Shown: piece by piece, positions 5,849-9,743 of the stretch
Layout of the letters: each line of letters opens with the position of its first letter
How positions within the stretch are numbered: the first letter of the stretch is position 1
NCBI GenBank assembly: GCA_030681145.1
Contig: JAUXXK010000433.1
Span: 1 to 9,743, forward strand
Length of the DNA stretch: 9,743 nt
Reading direction: 5' to 3'
Origin: Methanobacteriaceae archaeon
GTDB lineage: Archaea; Methanobacteriota; Methanobacteria; Methanobacteriales; Methanobacteriaceae
Program-made: the position numbers and the translations under genes
The notes under the pieces: generated by a model
What the model was told of the DNA's origin: nothing
Databases searched by the model: none
The model's input: the letters and a program-made list of their open reading frames with translations, nothing else

Positions 5849-5893
5849 TATAAAAAAATTACTAGTTTATTTTCAAATTATAAATTGAGGGGT
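5849..5893 (+). promoter_or_regulatory. TATA box and ribosome binding site of the pmbA-like gene
   Basis: CTATAAAAAA (5849-5858) would place a transcription start near 5878, about 23 bases before the ATG. GAGGGGT (5887-5893) lies 7 bases before the ATG at 5901 and serves as ribosome binding site. The rest of the 189-base gap is AT-rich and shows no other feature I can support. Confidence 0.45.
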
Positions 5894-5900
5894 AAATATC

Positions 5901-7202
5901 ATGGAAATTTTAGGAGCGCAGGCCCTTAAAGAGGCCAGTAAATACACTGAAATGGTTGAAATATTCGTGGAAAAGGAACAATCATTGCAACTTGATTTAA
6001 AAAGGGATAATATTGACTTTGCTAAAGATGATTCAACCATTGGTGTGGGAATAAGATTAATTATCGATGGAAAAATGGGATTTTCATACACCTCTAATCC
6101 TGAAGAAATAGAAAAAGCGGTCAAAAGAGCAGTTTCAAATTCAAAGGCTAATGAAAGGGATGAAAATTTTTCTCTAGCTTTTCCAAGTAAATATCCAATT
6201 GTAGAGGGTACTTATGATGAGGGATTCAAATCCCTGGAAGTTGATGATGCTGTAAATTTTGCTAGATCTATGTTAGATACTGTTGCAGAAGAAAAATGCG
6301 AACCTACATCTGGTGGATTCTCAACGGGTATGATGGAAACTTTAGTACTTAATTCCAATGGAGTAGAATGCAGTAACATATCCACTGGTTTTGGAGGGTA
6401 TATTGCGGTTAATGCTGAAAAAGATGGTGAAAAATCAACAGCATATGATTCTAAAACTTCATGTTTCATGGATATTAATCCAGAAGAACTTGCCAAGCAT
6501 GTATGCGGGATTGCAAAGGATTCTATTGGTGGAGAACATGTAAAAACTAAGGATATGGATGTTATTTTGGATTATCATGCGGCAGCAGGTCTTTTAGGAA
6601 CTTTTATAAGCGCGATAAATGCTGATAATGTTCAGAGAGGAAGATCCATTCTGGCTGATAAAATTGGGGAAGAAGTTTTATCTCCTAATATCAGTATATT
6701 TGATGACGGTATCATGAAAAGTGGCCTTAATTCCTCAAGATGTGATGGTGAAGGAACTGCATCTGAAAAAACTACTATAATAAAAAATGGTGTTTTAAAA
6801 GGATTTATTTATGATTTGTATACTGCCAGTAAGGGAAAAACTTCCAGCACGGGAAATGGTAATAGGTCATCTTTTTCTGAAACTTCTACAGTTGGGGTAA
6901 CTAATTTAGTTGTTGATTTTAATAATGAACGGGATTTATCTGAACTAAAAGATGCTATTTTAGTAACTGATGTTTTAGGAGCACATACGGCCAATCCCAT
7001 ATCTGGCGACTTTTCAGTTGAGGCTAATAATTCATTTATAATTAAAAATGGAGAAATCACTGCTCCTGTAAAAAAAGCCATGTTATCTGGTAACATATTT
7101 GAATCTTTAAAAACTGCAGAGGCCATTAAATCTCCGGTACGTCAATATGGTCCATTTGTCATACCTAAAATTTTATCACATAACATGAGGGTTGTAGGTT
7201 AA
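5901..7202 (+). CDS. pmbA: TldD/PmbA family protein, PmbA type
   Basis: This 433-residue protein belongs to the TldD/PmbA (TldE) family. In bacteria the heterodimer of TldD and PmbA/TldE is a cytoplasmic protease that trims modified peptides; only TldD carries the HExxxH zinc site. No such site is seen here. The C-terminal half matches the PmbA side: DYHAAAGLLGTFISAINAD (224-242), RGRSILADKIGEEV (246-259), NGVLKGFIYDLYTASK (296-311), then TSSTGNG. This protein is therefore probably the non-catalytic partner, with a TldD subunit encoded elsewhere. The archaeal substrate is unknown. The start is supported by GAGGGGT 7 bases upstream. Confidence 0.9.
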   Translation: MEILGAQALKEASKYTEMVEIFVEKEQSLQLDLKRDNIDFAKDDSTIGVGIRLIIDGKMGFSYTSNPEEIEKAVKRAVSNSKANERDENFSLAFPSKYPIVEGTYDEGFKSLEVDDAVNFARSMLDTVAEEKCEPTSGGFSTGMMETLVLNSNGVECSNISTGFGGYIAVNAEKDGEKSTAYDSKTSCFMDINPEELAKHVCGIAKDSIGGEHVKTKDMDVILDYHAAAGLLGTFISAINADNVQRGRSILADKIGEEVLSPNISIFDDGIMKSGLNSSRCDGEGTASEKTTIIKNGVLKGFIYDLYTASKGKTSSTGNGNRSSFSETSTVGVTNLVVDFNNERDLSELKDAILVTDVLGAHTANPISGDFSVEANNSFIIKNGEITAPVKKAMLSGNIFESLKTAEAIKSPVRQYGPFVIPKILSHNMRVVG

Positions 7203-7260
7203 GTATCCTACTTAATTTATGAGGCTAATTTAGAATATAGGGAATTTAAATAGAATAAAT

Positions 7261-7267
7261 AGGTGAT
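7261..7267 (+). promoter_or_regulatory. ribosome binding site selecting a GTG start
   Basis: AGGTGAT lies 3 bases before GTG at 7271. No ATG in the same frame is nearby, and the coding frame begins GTG GAA TGT. The site therefore decides that SepCysS starts with GTG. Confidence 0.65.
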
Positions 7268-7270
7268 ATT

Positions 7271-8410
7271 GTGGAATGTCAAAATTATGGTCTTAATAGA
7301 TCTATTGAACGGGAAAACCTCAACTTAAATCCTCTTCAAAGGGGAGGGGTTCTTTCTGCTGCTGCAAGAGAAGCACTTTATGATTTCGGCGATGGTTATA
7401 GTGTATGTGATTACTGTGCTGGAAGACTGGATGAAATTTCAAAACCGTCCATAGGTGGGTTTTTAGAGGATCTAGCGAAATTCATTAATGTAGATGCTGT
7501 AAGAACTGTGCATGGGGCCCGTGAAGGTAAATTTGCTATAATGCATGCTTTATGTGATAATGGTGATACTATTGTGTTAGATGGAAATGCTCATTATACA
7601 TCTCATCTGGCAGCTGAGCGTAATCATTTGAAAATGATTGAGGTTCCCAGTACAGGAAGCCCTGAATTCGAAATAACTCCTGAAAAATACCAGGAAACTC
7701 TTGAAAATGCTTTAGATACACATGGTGAGATAAAATTAGCACTATTAACTCATGTTGATGGTAATTATGGTAATCTCACCAATGCTAAAAAAATAGGTAA
7801 AATATGTCAAGATGCGGGTGTCCCACTACTTTTAAACTGCGCTTATTCAATGGGCCGTCTCCCTATAGATGCAAAGGATCTTAATGTCGATTTTGTTGTT
7901 GGCAGTGGTCATAAAAGCATGGCGGCTTCAGGTCCTATTGGTGTTTTGGGAATGAAAGAAGAATGGGGGGATAAACTTCTTCAAAAATCACCAAGACATC
8001 AAAAAAAGGAAATTGAAATGCTTGGATGTACCAGTAGGGGCGCTCCGATTGCAACTTTAATGGCTTCCCTGCCTCACTTGATTGATAGGGTCAGCAAATG
8101 GGATGATGAAGTGGACAAGGCTAGAAATTTTGTGAGTCAAATGGAAGAAATAGAGGGTGTGATGCAAGTGGGATTACGCCCTACTAATCACGATTTAGTA
8201 AGATTTGAAACTCCTTTTTTCCATGAAATTGCACAAAAACATTCACGTAGAGGATTCTTCCTTTATGAAGAGCTGAAAAAACGGAAAATTGTTGGTATAA
8301 AAAGAGGACAAACTGAATGGTTTAAGTGTAGTGCTTATGGTATGACCGAAGAGCAAGTGGATTATATCGCGGCTTCCTTTAAAGAAATAGCTGAAAAATC
8401 GGGTAATTAA
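7271..8410 (+). CDS. pscS: O-phospho-L-seryl-tRNA:Cys-tRNA synthase (SepCysS)
   Basis: SepCysS converts phosphoserine bound to tRNA-Cys into cysteine, the second step of the two-step cysteine route in methanogens after SepRS. The 379-residue protein is a fold-type I PLP enzyme. The PLP lysine is K214 in GSGHKSMAASG. The three cysteines known to be needed in this family are in place: C46 and C49 in YSVCDYCAGRLD and C252 in MLGCTSRGAP. RTVHGAREGKFA (77-88) and DGNAHYTSH (103-111) line the cofactor and substrate site. The start is GTG with a clear AGGTGAT site. SepRS is not in the window. The radical SAM gene follows after 30 bases, probably on the same transcript. Confidence 0.95.
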   Translation: MECQNYGLNRSIERENLNLNPLQRGGVLSAAAREALYDFGDGYSVCDYCAGRLDEISKPSIGGFLEDLAKFINVDAVRTVHGAREGKFAIMHALCDNGDTIVLDGNAHYTSHLAAERNHLKMIEVPSTGSPEFEITPEKYQETLENALDTHGEIKLALLTHVDGNYGNLTNAKKIGKICQDAGVPLLLNCAYSMGRLPIDAKDLNVDFVVGSGHKSMAASGPIGVLGMKEEWGDKLLQKSPRHQKKEIEMLGCTSRGAPIATLMASLPHLIDRVSKWDDEVDKARNFVSQMEEIEGVMQVGLRPTNHDLVRFETPFFHEIAQKHSRRGFFLYEELKKRKIVGIKRGQTEWFKCSAYGMTEEQVDYIAASFKEIAEKSGN

Positions 8411-8440
8411 GTTAACAGTCTTTTTCTATCTGGAATAATA

Positions 8441-9256
8441 ATGGAAGATATGATGATAATTCGGGAAATAGAATCAAAGTCCATTTTATCCAAAACAGGA
8501 ATTCCAATAGCAGATTATGTGATAAATCCCTACGTGGGATGTACTCACTCTTGTAGGTTCTGTTACGCCCGTTTTATGAAGCGTTTCACAGGACATTCTG
8601 AAGAATGGGGAGATTTTCTGGACATTAAGATCAATGCCCCTGATTTAATCCCCCAAAATTCTTCCAGATACCAAGGCAAATACATATTTTTATCCTCAGT
8701 AACCGATCCTTACCTTCCTTTAGAAAAAAAATACCAGTTAACCCGGAAAATAATTGAAAAATTAATTCCTTTAAAGCCTATTTTAGGAATTCTCACTAAA
8801 TCTAATCTAATTTTAAGGGATATTGATTTGATAAGACAGTTTGAAAAATCAGAAATAGGATTTTCCTTTTCAACCCTGGATGAAAAAATTAGAAAGAATG
8901 TGGAACCATTTGCATCCACAATTAAAAAGAGAATAAACGCTTTAAAAGAGTTTAATGAAGCCGGGATTAAAACTTATGTTTTTATAAGTCCTATTATGCC
9001 ATATTTAACTGATTGGAAAGACATAATCCAAAAAACAAGAGATTATGTTGATTATTTCATGTTTGAAAATTTAAATATTGCCGGAACGGTCTGGGCATCG
9101 GTTAAAGATATTTTAGAAAAAGAATATCCTGATTTAAGTCCTAAATACAGGGAAATCTATTTTGAGGATAATAAATACTGGGAAATGGTGGAAGAAGAAA
9201 TAATTCAGTACTGTGAAAAAGAAAAATTGGAATGCAAGATGTATTTCCACCACTAA
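8441..9256 (+). CDS. radical SAM protein, SPL-like (COG1533 type)
   Basis: This 271-residue radical SAM protein has the cluster motif CTHSCRFCYA (C34, C38, C41) in the context INPYVGC, typical of proteins annotated as SplB-like DNA repair photolyases. Further family signs are SSVTDPYLPLEKKY and GILTKSNLILRDIDLI, and PIMPYLTDW later on. True spore photolyase activity is not expected in an archaeon, and most members have no known reaction. The ATG at 8441 has only GGA (8432-8434) before it; ATGATG at 8450-8455, preceded by GGAAG (8443-8447), is an alternative. The gene is 30 bases from SepCysS, so co-transcription is likely, but a functional link is unproven. Confidence 0.88.
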   Translation: MEDMMIIREIESKSILSKTGIPIADYVINPYVGCTHSCRFCYARFMKRFTGHSEEWGDFLDIKINAPDLIPQNSSRYQGKYIFLSSVTDPYLPLEKKYQLTRKIIEKLIPLKPILGILTKSNLILRDIDLIRQFEKSEIGFSFSTLDEKIRKNVEPFASTIKKRINALKEFNEAGIKTYVFISPIMPYLTDWKDIIQKTRDYVDYFMFENLNIAGTVWASVKDILEKEYPDLSPKYREIYFEDNKYWEMVEEEIIQYCEKEKLECKMYFHH

Positions 9257-9264
9257 ATAATAAT

Positions 9265-9326
9265 GAGACAAATTAAAGGAATAAGATAATGAACAATTCC
9301 GGAATATATTATAAAAAATTTGTCTC
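9265..9326. repeat. 10-bp inverted repeat between the radical SAM and integrase genes
   Basis: GAGACAAATT (9265-9274) is perfectly complementary to AATTTGTCTC (9317-9326), with 42 bases between. Inside is the palindrome ATTCCGGAAT (9296-9305), and GGAAT (9278-9282) can pair with ATTCC (9296-9300) instead. It begins 8 bases after the radical SAM stop codon. It may be a terminator, a regulatory RNA fold, or part of a recombination site next to the integrase. The arm and loop lengths resemble element 2, but the sequence is unrelated. Confidence 0.45.
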
Positions 9327-9328
9327 TA

Positions 9329-9356
9329 GTTCATCCCATTTTAATAACTGGGAACT
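9329..9356. repeat. bulged hairpin upstream of the integrase gene
   Basis: The left arm AGTTC..CCCA region (about 9328-9338) can pair with TGGGAACT (9349-9356), leaving a small bulge on the left side. It follows the 9265-9326 stem at once, as the small hairpins follow the larger stems in 132-720, though with another sequence. Possible roles are an operator or recombinase arm site. Confidence 0.3.
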
Positions 9357-9372
9357 GTAAGGATTCCTACAC

Positions 9373-9383
9373 TTTTTATATTT
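9373..9383 (+). promoter_or_regulatory. TATA box of the integrase gene, leaderless start
   Basis: TTTTTATATTT is centred about 26 bases before the ATG at 9404, so transcription should begin at or next to the start codon. No ribosome binding site is seen before the ATG. Both point to a leaderless mRNA, unlike the other plus-strand genes here. Confidence 0.55.
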
Positions 9384-9403
9384 GAATAACCAATAAATAT
9401 ACT

Positions 9404-9743
9404 ATGAATATTCTTGAAGATCCCAAAGTCCAACAAATGATTCTAAGGAAAAATCTTTCAATATCTCGCCAAAAAATATACAGAACAGTACTAAGTAAAA
9501 TATATGAATTAACCAGCCTAACACCATCAGAACTTATAAATGAGGCTAAAAATGAAGAAAAACCATATATTGAAAATAATCAAGCTGTTTTCTTAGATAT
9601 TGACGATCGTAAAGTAAAAAAATATTTATATCAATATTATGCTTATCTGAAAAATCAAGATATTTGTGATGCCACTATTGACTATTACTTAAAAACATTA
9701 AGATCATTCTATAATGAATATGAAATCCAATTACCTAAAAATA
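9404..9743 (+). CDS. tyrosine recombinase/integrase, N-terminal part
   Basis: The frame is open for 113 codons to the window end. The visible part matches the N-terminal core-binding domain of archaeal tyrosine recombinases: after MNILEDPKVQQ comes a region reading LTPSELINEAKNEE, then KKYLYQYYAYL and TIDYYLKTLRSFYNEYEIQLP. The linker pattern (T-P-x-E-L-I-x-E-A ... E-E) and R-S-F-Y-x-E-x-x-I-x-L-P are characteristic. The catalytic domain with its R...HxxR...Y residues lies outside, so activity cannot be judged. Codons are even more AT-rich than in the housekeeping genes, as expected for a mobile element gene. It probably marks the edge of an integrated element. Confidence 0.8.
   Translation, partial: MNILEDPKVQQMILRKNLSISRQKIYRTVLSKIYELTSLTPSELINEAKNEEKPYIENNQAVFLDIDDRKVKKYLYQYYAYLKNQDICDATIDYYLKTLRSFYNEYEIQLPKN

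Noticed and set aside
6212..7126. Minus-strand frames inside the pmbA-like gene
   Set aside because: Shadows of the coding strand with Ser-rich, featureless translations.
9328..9350. tRNA T-arm-like GTTCATCCC near the integrase
   Set aside because: Integrases often sit beside tRNA genes, so I looked for one, but there is no acceptor, anticodon or D arm around this match.

Overview
The window looks like chromosome of an AT-rich hydrogenotrophic methanogen, most likely of the order Methanobacteriales (Methanobacterium-like). The reasons are an archaeal HypD, the archaeal type of phosphoglycolate phosphatase, Sep-tRNA:Cys-tRNA synthase (SepCysS, an enzyme largely confined to methanogens and their relatives), TATA-box promoters, and GGTGA-type ribosome binding sites. 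This assignment rests on family recognition; no database search was run.

Left part (1-722): no convincing protein gene, but the most unusual sequence in the window. Three elements at about 132-209, 242-326 and 649-720 share one design: a long-armed stem whose 5' arm carries GGGCCCTTAA, GGCCCTTAGA or GGGCACTTAA, a loop with a purine/G-rich patch resembling a Shine-Dalgarno sequence, and 1-3 bases later a small ATAACCAA...TGGTTA hairpin. A fourth, lone AACCAA/TTGGTT hairpin lies at 41-57. A separate 35-bp sequence at 508-542 is repeated at 2586-2620, just upstream of the ABC permease gene.

Minus-strand export/regulation cluster (723-3384), read right to left: a winged-helix regulator, a three-helix membrane protein overlapping it by ATGA, a gap holding the second repeat copy, then a MacB/FtsX-type permease overlapping its ATPase by 8 bases. 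The layout suggests a self-contained regulated ABC unit that acts on an unknown substrate or on the cell envelope.

Gap 3385-3911: holds the likely promoter of the regulator gene, two very short minus-strand reading frames that look like decayed small genes (one has a CxxC motif), and the hypD promoter. The hypD frame is open upstream of its real start.

Plus-strand housekeeping genes (3912-9256): hypD (hydrogenase maturation), a HAD phosphoglycolate phosphatase, a PmbA-type member of the TldD/PmbA family, SepCysS (tRNA-dependent cysteine synthesis) and an SPL-like radical SAM protein. All have the same orientation. Gaps are 69, 189, 68 and 30 bases, so they may form several transcripts.

Right edge (9257-9743): a 10-bp inverted repeat with a 42-base loop and further small palindromes precede a probably leaderless gene for the N-terminal part of a tyrosine recombinase. 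It runs off the window, which may therefore end at the border of an integrated element.
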